Assembly: GCF_039545795.1 (NCBI RefSeq)
Contig: NZ_CP154260.1
Location: 3,725,001 to 3,789,000 of the forward strand
DNA from: Chitinophaga niabensis
Lineage (GTDB): Bacteria; Bacteroidota; Bacteroidia; Chitinophagales; Chitinophagaceae
Direction: 5' to 3'
DNA length: 64,000 bases
Positions 42,887 to 53,115 of this stretch are shown piece after piece. Position 1 is the first letter of the stretch. The number at the start of each line of letters is the position of its first letter. The notes beneath the pieces were generated by a model, which ran no database searches, was not told the DNA's origin, and saw nothing but the letters and a program-made list of their open reading frames with translations. The position numbers were made by a program, and so were the translations under genes.

Positions 42887-44479
42887 TTAATAACGCTGCC
42901 AGTAACGCATCTGCGCCATATTCGGATTATCCACAAAAGCCCTGTTAGAAACAGGCCATGTCCATGCGCCATCATTGAAATCGGCAGGCAGTACATCAGG
43001 GCGAAGCGGAACCTTCACGTAATCCGGGTCTATCAGTAATCGTGTTCTCACCAGGTCGTAGAAGTAATGCCCTTCACCCAGCAACTCACGCGTACGCTCT
43101 TTAAAAATTTCCATCGGAAGCTGATCGTCTGCGCCAGTGAAAGGTTTTGTCCATGCACGGGTACGGATCGTATTCAGGTCCTGGCGGGCAGGCAAATAGT
43201 TTTTCAATGCAGCATTTGCTTCTGCTCTCAGCAGTATGATATCAGCCATGCGGAAGATCACAATATTGGCATCAAACAGGTTTCTGCTTGCATCTACCAC
43301 CCACTGGTATTTGGTGAACATGGTCAGCGCCGGATTTGTGGGGCTGTTCAGGGTATCAAACTGTGCAACAAAACGGAGATCGGAAGTAGTATCCGGGAAG
43401 AATTGTTTAGGTGTAGCCAGTTGTGAAGTGCGGGTTCCTTTTGCATTGGTAGAATCCCCGATCTTTAAAAAATTCAGCGCCCAGAATGGTTCATTCCTGT
43501 TGGCAGCTTTTGGCCCAAACATGGTAAGGTTGGCCAATGAGCCATTTACGCCTATTTCTCCTGTGGCTGCATCAAAGTCTATTTCAAAAATGCCTTCATC
43601 TGTTTTTCCTTTCCAGATCTGCTGGTACTCCATCATAAACCTGGACGCTGAAGGTTCTCCACGCTGTGCACCGGTCAGCAACCTGTACACACCACCATTG
43701 ATCACTTTGGTAGAAGCAGCTATTGCTTCCACATACTTCTGGCGCCAGGCATACACATGCGCCAATGTTGCCTGTACTGTACCCTGTGTAGCGCGGATAG
43801 ATTTTTTACCGGCTACATTATAGTTAACAGGCAACAAGCTTTCCACAGCACTGAGTTCTGTTTCTACAAAATCCAGCACAGCGTTATAATCCGTCCTACT
43901 CAGTTTATCTGCAGTTTTGGATTTGGTTACCAACGGTACATTACCCCATACCCGTACGATGTAGAAATAAGTGAATGCACGCAGGAAACGTGCTTCTGCC
44001 ACATAGCTCTGCCGGCTGCGTTCGCCAAAGAACTCATTATCCGGCACACGGCCTGCATTTTCAATAACGGTATTACATTGTTCTATAACCTGGTAAAAAG
44101 GAGCCCAGTTAAACAGGATATCATCCCATTGCCTGGTAGTTCCCCATTCTGTACGGAGTTTGTTTGTTTTCAATGCTCCATCTGTAAGGTCCCTGATCTG
44201 GTCTTTTGCGTAAGAACGGAAAAGTAATCCTCTCCTGTCCCCATACATATAAAAGCGGTTATGGTAACCATTTGCATCATTACTGTTCTTGGGGCTTTCA
44301 GCCAGCGTTTTACGCAGTATTGCATACCCGCCCGCTACTGCTGCATCCAGTTCTTTTTCTGTGGACCAGAAATTCTGGTCAGGTATCTGATCGATTGGAG
44401 AAATGTCCAATTGCTTGTTGCATGACAGTACAGTTAAACCCACCAGGCAAAGCATCACATAATATATTCCTCTTTTCAT
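42887..44479 (-). CDS. RagB/SusD-family nutrient-binding lipoprotein
   Basis: A 530-residue surface lipoprotein (lipobox TVLSCN, Cys20) that caps the SusC-type transporter and binds substrate. It shows NFWSTEKELDAAVAGGYAIL near residue 40, the TPR-like AEARFLRAFTYFYIVRVWG, and the C-terminal RADIL-like ADIILLRAEANAAL, LNTIRTRAW and FKERTRELLGEGHYFYDLVR, all SusD hallmarks. It lies 18 bases after the SusC-like gene. The substrate could be a glycan or a protein-derived ligand. Confidence 0.95.
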   Translation of the reverse strand: MKRGIYYVMLCLVGLTVLSCNKQLDISPIDQIPDQNFWSTEKELDAAVAGGYAILRKTLAESPKNSNDANGYHNRFYMYGDRRGLLFRSYAKDQIRDLTDGALKTNKLRTEWGTTRQWDDILFNWAPFYQVIEQCNTVIENAGRVPDNEFFGERSRQSYVAEARFLRAFTYFYIVRVWGNVPLVTKSKTADKLSRTDYNAVLDFVETELSAVESLLPVNYNVAGKKSIRATQGTVQATLAHVYAWRQKYVEAIAASTKVINGGVYRLLTGAQRGEPSASRFMMEYQQIWKGKTDEGIFEIDFDAATGEIGVNGSLANLTMFGPKAANRNEPFWALNFLKIGDSTNAKGTRTSQLATPKQFFPDTTSDLRFVAQFDTLNSPTNPALTMFTKYQWVVDASRNLFDANIVIFRMADIILLRAEANAALKNYLPARQDLNTIRTRAWTKPFTGADDQLPMEIFKERTRELLGEGHYFYDLVRTRLLIDPDYVKVPLRPDVLPADFNDGAWTWPVSNRAFVDNPNMAQMRYWQRY

Positions 44480-44497
44480 ACAATAACTTTAAATGGA

Positions 44498-47400
44498 TTA
44501 AAAAGTGACATTCAAACCGAGTGTCATTTTACGGGACAGCGGATAGTTCCTTCCCCTGTCATAACCGGAAGGGAACTCGATAGCCTCAGGATCGCGTCCT
44601 GAATATTTGGTGAGGATAAATACGTTCTCTACGTTACCATACACCATCATACGCTCAAGACCAAAACGTTTGATCAGCGGCATAGGAAGATTATAACTCA
44701 GCATCAGGTTTTTCAGCCGCATGAAAGAAGCATCTTCTACGAATGCACTTTTATAATCATAAATATTCCAGAAGGTTTGAATGGAACCTGTCCAATAATC
44801 CAGTGTGGGGAAGCGGGCGTCCACACCTCCGCGGTCTCCGGGGGCAAAACCATAGATATCATAATAACCGGTAGGAGGTATACCACCCCAGTCCTGAGAA
44901 TCACCATTAAAATATTCCTGTTTGGTATAATTCGGGAACTGGCCGCCGCCACCGGTTACCTTCACGGAATTCCAGTAACGCTGCATAGCAGAGTTCACTA
45001 CTTTCACACCTAATTTAAAATTGAACATCATGTCCAGGGTAATGCCTTTCCATGAAAGCGTGTTCACCCATCCACCTTCTATCTTCGGCGTTGGATCTCC
45101 CACCCATAAACGGTCGTTCACTTCGCGTGCACCATCTCCGTTCAGGTCATTGATCTTGTAATCGCCATTCAGGTCCAGGAACCTAGGAGAGCCCGCGCGG
45201 TATGGCAGGTAACCATAGTCGAAGAATAATTTCTTACCAGTGAAAGGATCTACCGGTACTTCTGCATCGCTTTGCCATACCCCATCACTTACCATAAACA
45301 CATAACCATATGGAGCGCTGCCCACTTTCACCATGGTTACGTTATCCACAAAGAAAGGACGGTTGTTGTTGGGCAGCTTGGCTACTTTATTCACGTTCTT
45401 AGCCAGCATGAACCGGGTGGTCCATCCCAGGCCAAGTTTATTTTTACCCAGTACATCTACGCTGAGGGTCATTTCAAAACCCTTGTTCAGCACATCAATA
45501 CCATTCTTTTTAATGATGCTGTAACCAGCACTGGTAGGCAGCTGTTCATCGTAGGTACCACCTTCCGTATAACGCTGGTACAGGTCAGCGATCAGGCTCA
45601 CACGGCCTTTAAATGTGCTCAGTTCGATACCAAGGTTAGTCTGGTCTGAATATTCCCATCTCAGGTCTTTATTCTGCATCTGTGCAAAATTCTGCACGGC
45701 AACAGGCGTACCTCCATAGGTACTTACATAGAGATCAGAAGGCTCATCAAAACCTCCTGCAGCACCCGTTAAGGCATTCACGCTGGCAAAATTCTCTACG
45801 TACTGATTGGCGTTTTTACCCCAGCTCAAACGTACTTTCGCTTCATTCAGCCATGGCAGGTTATTCTTTACAAATGGTTCTTCCGCAATACGCCATGCTG
45901 CAGACAAGGTTGGGAAATATCCCCACCTGTTATTGCTTGCGAGCTTGGAGGAACCATCCGCACGTAAGGATGCGTCCACCAGGTATTTTTCACGGAAACC
46001 ATAGTTCACTTTACCTAATACAGAAGAAGTGGCGTTGGCACCGTATCCTGTTTTGGTGGTCGTATTTCTCGGGCTATACCCCTGAATGATCTGAATAGGG
46101 TCCAGCGGGCCTTTCTTCGCATCTATCTGTGTAATTTCCAGGGTATTCTTATTAAATTCCTGTACCAGGAAAGCACCGAAGTTGTGGTCACCATTTTTTG
46201 TAGTATGGTTATAAGACAACTGATTCGTGAAAGTATAACTGTTGTTGATCGCATTGTATTCACCGGCATCTGCGGAACCATTGTTAGCCACCGCAGCAAA
46301 AAAATAATCACGTTTATCATTTGCATAACTGAGCGACCCCGTGGATGTGAACATCAGCTCCGGTGTAATGGCATACATCAGCTGAAGGCTGGTATTCACA
46401 CTATTGGTATAGTTCTTATCACGGTTCTTTGAAAATGCATCAAGCAAACTACCTCCTGCAGGATTTTTACCGGGTATGGCATACACTGAAGAAGGAATAC
46501 TCCAGATACCCTGCGCATTAATACCCTGGCCGTTCTTGCTGTTACCGCGGGAACGGTCTGTACGCCCCAGGTAAGTCTGCATCAGGATGGTTGTTTTTTT
46601 GTTAGGCAACAGGCGGCCTGTAAAGTTGGCGGTATAACGTTTAAAGCCAGTATTCAAAACAATCCCATCCTCACTATAATAACCTGCACCTATGCGATAG
46701 TTACCCATTTCATTACCCGCCTGGATGCTGGCATCATAATTCTGGATCTTTCCCGTTCTGAAATAAAGGCTCTGCCAGTCAGTAGAATTATTGAAATAAG
46801 GATTCAGGCTGTCCGTCATCTGAATAGGCATGCCGCTCATTCTTTGATCATATGGCGCAAAGCGGGTCCATATATCCGTTTTTGCATCACTCTCAGCTTT
46901 ACCACCAAGGATAGGGAAAAGAGAAGGCGTAAAAGTAACCCCTGTATAGGCTCTCAGGTCTATTTTTGGCTTGCCGGATTTGGCTGTTTTTGTTTTGATG
47001 ATGATAACGCCATTAGCACCGCGGGAACCATATACAGCAGCGGCGGCAGCATCTTTCAATACGTCTATTGATTCAATGTCACTGGGGTTTAACCAGGAGA
47101 TAGGGCTATTACCGGAGCCCAGTGCATTCACAGAGAATCCTTTTGCAGAAGCCCTGTCCGGAGGAATAATGATCCCATCCACTACAAACAAAGGATCGCT
47201 GTAAATACGGTTATCAGAAAAACTGCTGGCTACGCTGGCATTTCCCCTGATAAATACCGGCGCTCCAATACCCGGGGCACCGGAGTTGTTTACCACAGCC
47301 AAACCCGCCACACGGCCCTGCAACAGGTTAACCACACTCGCAGCGGGGATATTCTGGATCTCATCAGCATCCAGCCGCGTTACTGAAGTGGTCAGCGTTT

Positions 47401-47746
47401 TCCGCTTTTTAGATTCATACCCTGTGATCACCACATCCTTTAACTGTTGTGCATCAGACTGCATAACAATGGTGTAGTCATTACGGGAATCCACTTTCAG
47501 CGTGGTTTTGGTGTAACCCATGTAAGTCAGTTCAAGGCTGGGATTAGTTCCTTTCAAGGTGAGGGTGAATTTTCCGTCTGAACCGGAGGCGGTGCCATTG
47601 CTCGTTCCCGTTTCGCGAATGGATACACCGGGGAGTGCCACCCCTTCCTTATCCTTCACTGTTCCGGTAACCTGGCGACCTTGGGCTGCAGCATTGAACA
47701 TAGCAATGCATAGCATGACCCACAACAAGAGTAGCTTCTTGGTCAT
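44498..47746 (-). CDS. SusC/RagA-family TonB-linked outer-membrane transporter
   Basis: A 1082-residue TonB-dependent transporter. It has a signal peptide ending AAAQG, a CarboxypepD regulatory-like domain (GTVKDKEGVALPGVSIRETG), a plug with VVNLLQGRVAGLAVVNNSGAPG and IESIDVLKDAAAAAVYGSRGANG, and a large barrel ending SRKMTLGLNVTF. The SusC signature GSRGANGVI is intact. It starts the four-gene locus SusC-SusD-fasciclin-lipoprotein, which has no carbohydrate-active enzyme in this window. Paired 17-base direct repeats lie 42-77 bases before its ATG. Confidence 0.96.
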   Translation of the reverse strand: MTKKLLLLWVMLCIAMFNAAAQGRQVTGTVKDKEGVALPGVSIRETGTSNGTASGSDGKFTLTLKGTNPSLELTYMGYTKTTLKVDSRNDYTIVMQSDAQQLKDVVITGYESKKRKTLTTSVTRLDADEIQNIPAASVVNLLQGRVAGLAVVNNSGAPGIGAPVFIRGNASVASSFSDNRIYSDPLFVVDGIIIPPDRASAKGFSVNALGSGNSPISWLNPSDIESIDVLKDAAAAAVYGSRGANGVIIIKTKTAKSGKPKIDLRAYTGVTFTPSLFPILGGKAESDAKTDIWTRFAPYDQRMSGMPIQMTDSLNPYFNNSTDWQSLYFRTGKIQNYDASIQAGNEMGNYRIGAGYYSEDGIVLNTGFKRYTANFTGRLLPNKKTTILMQTYLGRTDRSRGNSKNGQGINAQGIWSIPSSVYAIPGKNPAGGSLLDAFSKNRDKNYTNSVNTSLQLMYAITPELMFTSTGSLSYANDKRDYFFAAVANNGSADAGEYNAINNSYTFTNQLSYNHTTKNGDHNFGAFLVQEFNKNTLEITQIDAKKGPLDPIQIIQGYSPRNTTTKTGYGANATSSVLGKVNYGFREKYLVDASLRADGSSKLASNNRWGYFPTLSAAWRIAEEPFVKNNLPWLNEAKVRLSWGKNANQYVENFASVNALTGAAGGFDEPSDLYVSTYGGTPVAVQNFAQMQNKDLRWEYSDQTNLGIELSTFKGRVSLIADLYQRYTEGGTYDEQLPTSAGYSIIKKNGIDVLNKGFEMTLSVDVLGKNKLGLGWTTRFMLAKNVNKVAKLPNNNRPFFVDNVTMVKVGSAPYGYVFMVSDGVWQSDAEVPVDPFTGKKLFFDYGYLPYRAGSPRFLDLNGDYKINDLNGDGAREVNDRLWVGDPTPKIEGGWVNTLSWKGITLDMMFNFKLGVKVVNSAMQRYWNSVKVTGGGGQFPNYTKQEYFNGDSQDWGGIPPTGYYDIYGFAPGDRGGVDARFPTLDYWTGSIQTFWNIYDYKSAFVEDASFMRLKNLMLSYNLPMPLIKRFGLERMMVYGNVENVFILTKYSGRDPEAIEFPSGYDRGRNYPLSRKMTLGLNVTF

Positions 47747-47787
47747 AGATTTTAATTGATAAAATGATTGTTGGTTACTAGTATTAA

Positions 47788-47823
47788 AATGCTTATCGTA
47801 CTTTTTAATGCTTATCGTGCTTT
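47788..47823 (-). promoter_or_regulatory. direct repeats upstream of the SusC gene
   Basis: AATGCTTATCGTACTTT (47788-47804) and AATGCTTATCGTGCTTT (47807-47823) are 17-base direct repeats with one mismatch, 19 bases apart. Placement before the first gene of the Sus-like locus suggests a regulator-binding site. Confidence 0.5.
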
Positions 47824-47985
47824 CTTACAAACTATTTAAGGGTAAGGTAGAATCTTTAAATTTTTGTTAAAAAACCCCGGGGATAATAGTGATACTTCTA
47901 TTACAATTAAAAGGTATCCTGCAAATCAAGCAGAACACTTTAATATTCTACTGATAATCAAATGAGTATATAATATTAACATTAT

Positions 47986-48037
47986 CAAACGTTAATGCAA
48001 CGGAATTGCAAGAGAGAATCATATCACCAAACGTTAA
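47986..48037. repeat. CAAACGTTAA direct repeat pair
   Basis: Identical 10-base words at 47986-47995 and 48028-48037, 42 bases apart or about four helical turns. They lie midway between the SusC gene and tamB, so either gene could be affected. Confidence 0.4.
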
Positions 48038-48188
48038 AATTCCATCACATCTTTTATTTACAGCTGACACAACGGTGACACGATTTTTTCGTAGATAAGA
48101 GGGCTTTAAAAGAAACAGGATACTCACGGTATTGGCTACACTGCAAGCCGTATATCTACGCAAAACGCTTCTCAAGCGCGATATTCAA

Positions 48189-48219
48189 TTGGCAGACATT
48201 TTGCGAATGACTACTTTTG
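48189..48219 (+). promoter_or_regulatory. promoter of tamB
   Basis: TTG at 48189-48191, a 20-base spacer and TACTTTTG at 48212-48219 fit the Bacteroidota pattern TTG-N17-23-TAnnTTTG in both elements and spacing. Transcription would begin near 48226. Confidence 0.6.
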
Positions 48220-48259
48220 TCGGATAAATCGGAGTTTCCTGAGAAAAGCACGTAAAATA

Positions 48260-51200
48260 TTGACCATTACCCTGCTGACCCTGCTGGGTATATTATTATT
48301 GGTCAGCATCCTCATTAATATTCCTGCGGTACAGAACGTGTTGGTGCAGCAGGTTGCGCAACGGATTTCCAAACAGTTGCAAACGCGGGTGGAAATAGAT
48401 CACGTGAACTTCCGCCTGTTTAACAGCATGCGCCTGGAAGGCGTTTATATAGAAGATCACCACAAGGATACCCTGCTGTATGCCGGGGCTCTCCAGGTGC
48501 GGATCACAGACTGGTTCTTCATCCAGGAAAAACCCATCCTCAAATTCGTGGGCCTGGAAAATGCAAGAATCAACCTCATCCGCCCCAGGAACGACTCCCT
48601 CTGGAACTACCAGTTTATTATAGATGAATTTGGCGGCAGCCCTTCCCCTCAACCTAAAACCACTAAAAAATCCGGCATTTCCCTGGACCTTAAAAAGGTA
48701 GACCTCCGCAGGGTAAACTTCAATATTATAGATGCATGGGTGGGAGAAGATATGCGCGTATCCGCTAACCGCATCTACCTGGATGCAGAACGGCTGGATC
48801 TTCGCGCCCACGATGTACTGATCAACCAGTTCCTGCTGGACAAACCTGTTTTCATTGTCAGCAGCTACCCGGCCTCCCCTCTCCGGAAAAAAAGATCCAG
48901 CCTGGTACAAACACCCCGCGTACCCGCAGATACCCTGAAACCCGTACCACTCCGCTGGAATGCGGATAACTGGAAACTGATCGTGAAATCATTAAATATT
49001 AACGATGGCCTGTTTGGTGTAGACAACCTGAAGGACACCATCCCTTCCACTCCCGGCGAATTCGACCCTTCGCATATCCGGTTTGGAGAAATAAACCTGT
49101 CCCTCTCCAATAGCACCCTGGTAAAAGACAGCATCTATGCGGACCTGAAACTCTCCACAAAAGAACGCAGCGGGTTTACCGTAAAACAGCTGAAAAGCCG
49201 TTTTAAAATGTCGCCGGTGGAAATGGAATTCAATAACCTGGATCTTGTTACCAATAATAGTCATCTTCAGGATTATTATACCATGCAGTACGGGGACCTG
49301 AGTGACATGAGCGATTATGTAGATGCAGTAACCATGCGCGCCAGGTTTCACAATACCCGCATCTCTTCAGATGATATTGCCTTTTTTGCGCCTCCCCTCT
49401 CCTCCTGGAAAACAGAACTGATGGTTAGTGGCCGTGTAGACGGCCCCGTTAGCAGGCTTTCTGCGGACAACCTGAATGTAAAGGGAGGCAATAATACCCG
49501 TTTCAAAGGGAATGTAAATATGCGGGGGCTGCCCTACATAAATGAAACGTTCATTGACTTCTCCGCACAGGAGCTAACCACCAGCGGGCAGGACCTCCGG
49601 CAATTCCTTCCCATCCTTAAAACCGTTAATACCATCCGCACAGACCTGATTACCCATCTGGCTTTCCAGGGTTCCTTCCTGGGGCTGGTGAATGACTTTG
49701 TGGCCTATGGTAAGTTCCAGACCAATATGGGCAACCTGAATTCTGACCTGAACTTCAAAACAAGCAAGGATGTTCCTATTTATTCGGGAAGTCTTACAGC
49801 AGATAATTTCAACGTAGGCATGTTGCTGGATAACAACATCGTATCCAATGTTACGATGAAAGCCAAGGTGAAAGGAGAAGGTTTCAATATTAAAACGCTG
49901 AAAGCATCTGTAGACGCAGATATCCAGAAGATAGGGCTCAGGGGTTATGAGTACGAGAACCTGAAAACAGCCGGTGAAATGAACAGGAAATTCTTCAATG
50001 GTTCTCTTACCGTGAATGACCCTAACCTGGATATGGATTTTGCCGGTACCATCGACTTTAACAGCCGCCTCCCCGTCTTCAACTTCTATTCTGAAATACG
50101 CAACAGTGATCTCAAAGCCCTGCACCTCACGGAAGACTCCATTACCCTGCAGGCTAAAGCAGACCTCAACTTTGCAGGTAGCAATATCGATAACTTCGAT
50201 GGGATCGCGCGCCTCTATGATGTATCTCTTTTTAAGAATAAAAGTCGTGTTGAATTTGACTCCCTCTCCGTGATCACCAATATGGAGAACAACCTCAAAA
50301 CCCTACGGATCAAAGGGAACGAGATCAATGGTTACGTGCAGGGTTCCTATAGCTTCATGGAGTTGCCGAATGCCTTTAAATTATTCCTGAACAAGTATTA
50401 CCCCAGCTTCTTCATATCCCCTCCTATGGCCAATGCGGGGCAGGACTTTACCTTCTCTTTCGAATTCGGGGAAGTGGATAAACTGCTGCGGGCATTTACC
50501 AACGAGATCAAAGGGCTGGACGGAACACAGGTTTCCGGCGCGCTGAACACCCTCTCCGGCCAGGTAACCTTAAACGCGGCCATCCCTTATGCGGCCTATA
50601 CAGATATAGGCGTACGTAACCTGATCCTGAAAGCCAACGGAGATTTTAATAAGATCAATGTAAGCACCAGCATAGGGCAGGCATTGTATCAAGACAGTAC
50701 GGTATTCACCAATCCCCTCATCCTGGCAAGTTCCAGCAGGGATACTTCTTATGTGAAAGTAGACCTGAAAGCAGAAGACACTACTTCACTGGATGGTTTT
50801 TATGCCAGGGTAGTAACAGTAGGTGATGGGGTGAAAGTGAATTTCCTGAACAGCAGCTTTACTGTGAACGGCAAGCAATGGAGCATGACACCGGGTAATG
50901 AAGTGTATTGGAGTACACACTTCCTCACCGTACAAAACCTGCGCATTTCCCGTAACGCACAAAGCATCACCATTCAAACAAACGAACATAACCCGGATGA
51001 ATCCCGCTTTATCATCAGCCTGAAAGACCTGAACCTGGCGGACGCAATACCTCCAGGCATTACAGACACCCGCATAGAAGGTTTGGCCAACGGCACCATC
51101 AATGTGGATGATCCTTTTAACAGACTGGGTGTGAACGCGGATATAAAAGCCAGTCAGTTACGGATAGATAATGATTCCCTTGGCCTGGTAGATCTCAAAG

Positions 51201-53056
51201 GCAGTTACGATAATCCCACAGGCCTGGTCACTTTTGACGTCAGCTCGAATAATGACCTGGCCAGTTTCCAGGCAAGAGGCAGCGTAGGTGTATCAGACTC
51301 CAACAGGGTACTGGATGCCACGGCGGAACTCAACAAAGCTTCCATCAGCCTGCTGGAAAAATACCTCGGCGCCTACGTGAGTAATCTTTCCGGAACAGCT
51401 ACCGGAAAAGTATCGGTAACGGGCACAACAGACAAACCTTCTTTCCGGGGTTCTGTAAAAGTGGAGAACATTGGCATGAAAGTGAACTACCTGGGCACTT
51501 ATTACAAGATCCCTTTACTCCATGTGCATAATATGGATGATAACCTGATAGAAATGCATTCTTTCACGATGTATGATAAATACAACAACTCCGCGAAAGT
51601 GAATGGCTTCATCAGTCACCAGAATTTCTACGACATGAATTTTGAGTTCGATGTACAGTCGGACAAATTCCTGTTCCTCAATACAGGTTCCGGTGATAAC
51701 AATCTGTATTACGGAGATGTATTGGCGCAGGGCCGTGTATATTTCACCGGCCCCATGAACAACCTGGAATTACGTGTACTGGCCCGCCCGCTGCGTGGCA
51801 CGCACTTTTACCTGCCTATTTCAGACAGTAAGGATATCGGTAAACGGGATTACATCCGTTTCAAACAATACGGTACTATTAAAGAAGAGCCTAAAAAGAA
51901 AAGTGATATCAAACTGAATGTGAAGATGGACATTGCGGCGAACCCGGATGCAGAAATAGATGTGATCCTGGATGCCACCACCAATGACGTGATCTCCGCC
52001 AACGGTACGGGTAACCTCACCATCAACGTGAACCTGGATGGTGACTTTACCATGTATGGTAACTATATCATCAATAAAGGGATCTACAACTTCTCTTTTG
52101 AAAGATTTGCCAACTGGAAGTTCGATATTGACAAGAACAGTACTATCACCTGGAATGGCGATCCCTCAGAAGCAAAACTGAACATCACGGCCAAATATTC
52201 GTTACCGAAAGTGAGCCTCTACAACCTTTCAACAGAAGCGCAATTTGGTACCAGCAGCAGTGGAGAAAAAGACAAACTGAACAGGCCGGAACGGGTGGAC
52301 ATTCTGCTATTCCTCCGCGGTTCACTGCTTCAACCCAATGTGAACTATGAGATCACATTACCGGATGTAGGCTCCCTGGCTTATGAAAGTGCCATTGCCT
52401 CCCGGTTGAAAGAGATCAACCAGGACCAGAACCAGGCTTTATACCAGATCTACTTTCTGCTGGCAGCAGGCCAGTTCCAGCCACCGGATGGAGGAGGCGC
52501 CAATATTGCCATTACCGGGAAAAACAGCGTGGGTCAGGCACTGAGTGCGCAGGCAACGGCTATCCTCAACAACTTCTCCAGCACCTTCCTGAAAAATGCA
52601 GGGATTGGCTTTAACGTTAACTACACCGCCTATAATTTCAATACGAATGTGAGCAACACTTTCGACAGGAACCTGGTAAGTGCAGGGATCACCAAAAACT
52701 TCTACAATAACCGTATTCAATTATATGTGGGCGGGGATTATGACTGGGGCCGTGTTTCCACTAACGCTTCCTCCCAGAACATTGCGGGAGACTTCAGGAT
52801 TGAATACCTGCTTACTGCGGATGGCAGGGTGCGGATCAACGCATTCAGCAAAACGGACTACGATGCCTATAACTTCTACAACCGTACACGCAGCGGTTTG
52901 GGGCTGTCCTATGTGCGGGAATATAATGTGCTGAAGGAATTGTTCCAGGGCAGAACCCAACGGTTGTTGGGGGATAGCTTACGAAGAGCGGCGGCTATCA
53001 GACGGGAGGACCTGGATAGTTTGGGTAACCCGGTGAAGGATAGCATAAAAAAATAA
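48260..53056 (+). CDS. tamB: TamB-like translocation and assembly module protein, non-ATG start
   Basis: A large AsmA/DUF490-type protein that bridges the inner and outer membranes and helps lipid transfer or barrel insertion. It has one N-terminal TM anchor (TLLGILLLVSILINIPAVQ), about 1,100 residues of repeated beta-strand segments forming a groove, and the conserved TamB C-terminal domain with DVLAQGRVYFTGPMNNLEL, YNFSFERFANWKFD and LLFLRGSLLQPNVNYEITLP. No ATG precedes the TM segment in frame; TTG 48260 is used here. An in-frame CTG at 48239 would add the basic RKARK before the TM segment. The promoter permits either. The length of about 1,600 residues is usual for Bacteroidota. Confidence 0.92.
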   Translation: MTITLLTLLGILLLVSILINIPAVQNVLVQQVAQRISKQLQTRVEIDHVNFRLFNSMRLEGVYIEDHHKDTLLYAGALQVRITDWFFIQEKPILKFVGLENARINLIRPRNDSLWNYQFIIDEFGGSPSPQPKTTKKSGISLDLKKVDLRRVNFNIIDAWVGEDMRVSANRIYLDAERLDLRAHDVLINQFLLDKPVFIVSSYPASPLRKKRSSLVQTPRVPADTLKPVPLRWNADNWKLIVKSLNINDGLFGVDNLKDTIPSTPGEFDPSHIRFGEINLSLSNSTLVKDSIYADLKLSTKERSGFTVKQLKSRFKMSPVEMEFNNLDLVTNNSHLQDYYTMQYGDLSDMSDYVDAVTMRARFHNTRISSDDIAFFAPPLSSWKTELMVSGRVDGPVSRLSADNLNVKGGNNTRFKGNVNMRGLPYINETFIDFSAQELTTSGQDLRQFLPILKTVNTIRTDLITHLAFQGSFLGLVNDFVAYGKFQTNMGNLNSDLNFKTSKDVPIYSGSLTADNFNVGMLLDNNIVSNVTMKAKVKGEGFNIKTLKASVDADIQKIGLRGYEYENLKTAGEMNRKFFNGSLTVNDPNLDMDFAGTIDFNSRLPVFNFYSEIRNSDLKALHLTEDSITLQAKADLNFAGSNIDNFDGIARLYDVSLFKNKSRVEFDSLSVITNMENNLKTLRIKGNEINGYVQGSYSFMELPNAFKLFLNKYYPSFFISPPMANAGQDFTFSFEFGEVDKLLRAFTNEIKGLDGTQVSGALNTLSGQVTLNAAIPYAAYTDIGVRNLILKANGDFNKINVSTSIGQALYQDSTVFTNPLILASSSRDTSYVKVDLKAEDTTSLDGFYARVVTVGDGVKVNFLNSSFTVNGKQWSMTPGNEVYWSTHFLTVQNLRISRNAQSITIQTNEHNPDESRFIISLKDLNLADAIPPGITDTRIEGLANGTINVDDPFNRLGVNADIKASQLRIDNDSLGLVDLKGSYDNPTGLVTFDVSSNNDLASFQARGSVGVSDSNRVLDATAELNKASISLLEKYLGAYVSNLSGTATGKVSVTGTTDKPSFRGSVKVENIGMKVNYLGTYYKIPLLHVHNMDDNLIEMHSFTMYDKYNNSAKVNGFISHQNFYDMNFEFDVQSDKFLFLNTGSGDNNLYYGDVLAQGRVYFTGPMNNLELRVLARPLRGTHFYLPISDSKDIGKRDYIRFKQYGTIKEEPKKKSDIKLNVKMDIAANPDAEIDVILDATTNDVISANGTGNLTINVNLDGDFTMYGNYIINKGIYNFSFERFANWKFDIDKNSTITWNGDPSEAKLNITAKYSLPKVSLYNLSTEAQFGTSSSGEKDKLNRPERVDILLFLRGSLLQPNVNYEITLPDVGSLAYESAIASRLKEINQDQNQALYQIYFLLAAGQFQPPDGGGANIAITGKNSVGQALSAQATAILNNFSSTFLKNAGIGFNVNYTAYNFNTNVSNTFDRNLVSAGITKNFYNNRIQLYVGGDYDWGRVSTNASSQNIAGDFRIEYLLTADGRVRINAFSKTDYDAYNFYNRTRSGLGLSYVREYNVLKELFQGRTQRLLGDSLRRAAAIRREDLDSLGNPVKDSIKK

Positions 53057-53082
53057 GGAAGCCTTTTTTAAAAGACTTCCTT
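53055..53082. terminator. weak hairpin after tamB
   Basis: AAGGAAG (53055-53061) pairs with CTTCCTT (53076-53082), enclosing an inner CTTTT/AAAAG pair. There is no T-run after the stem on either strand, so termination here is doubtful. Confidence 0.35.
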
Positions 53083-53115
53083 GTACAATATCATTCTTAA
53101 AGTAAAATCAGTGTT

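Larger units (their letters stand above)
47747..48188. other. intergenic region between the SusC locus and tamB
   Basis: An AT-rich gap with no convincing gene. It contains direct repeats near the SusC end, a second pair of CAAACGTTAA repeats near 48.0 kb and a likely tamB promoter at its right end. The 75-codon minus ORF at 47948-48175 shows no family features. Confidence 0.6.

Noticed and set aside
47948..48175. 75-codon minus-strand open frame in the SusC-tamB gap
   Set aside because: No signal, motif or neighbour supports it, and it spans a repeat pair.
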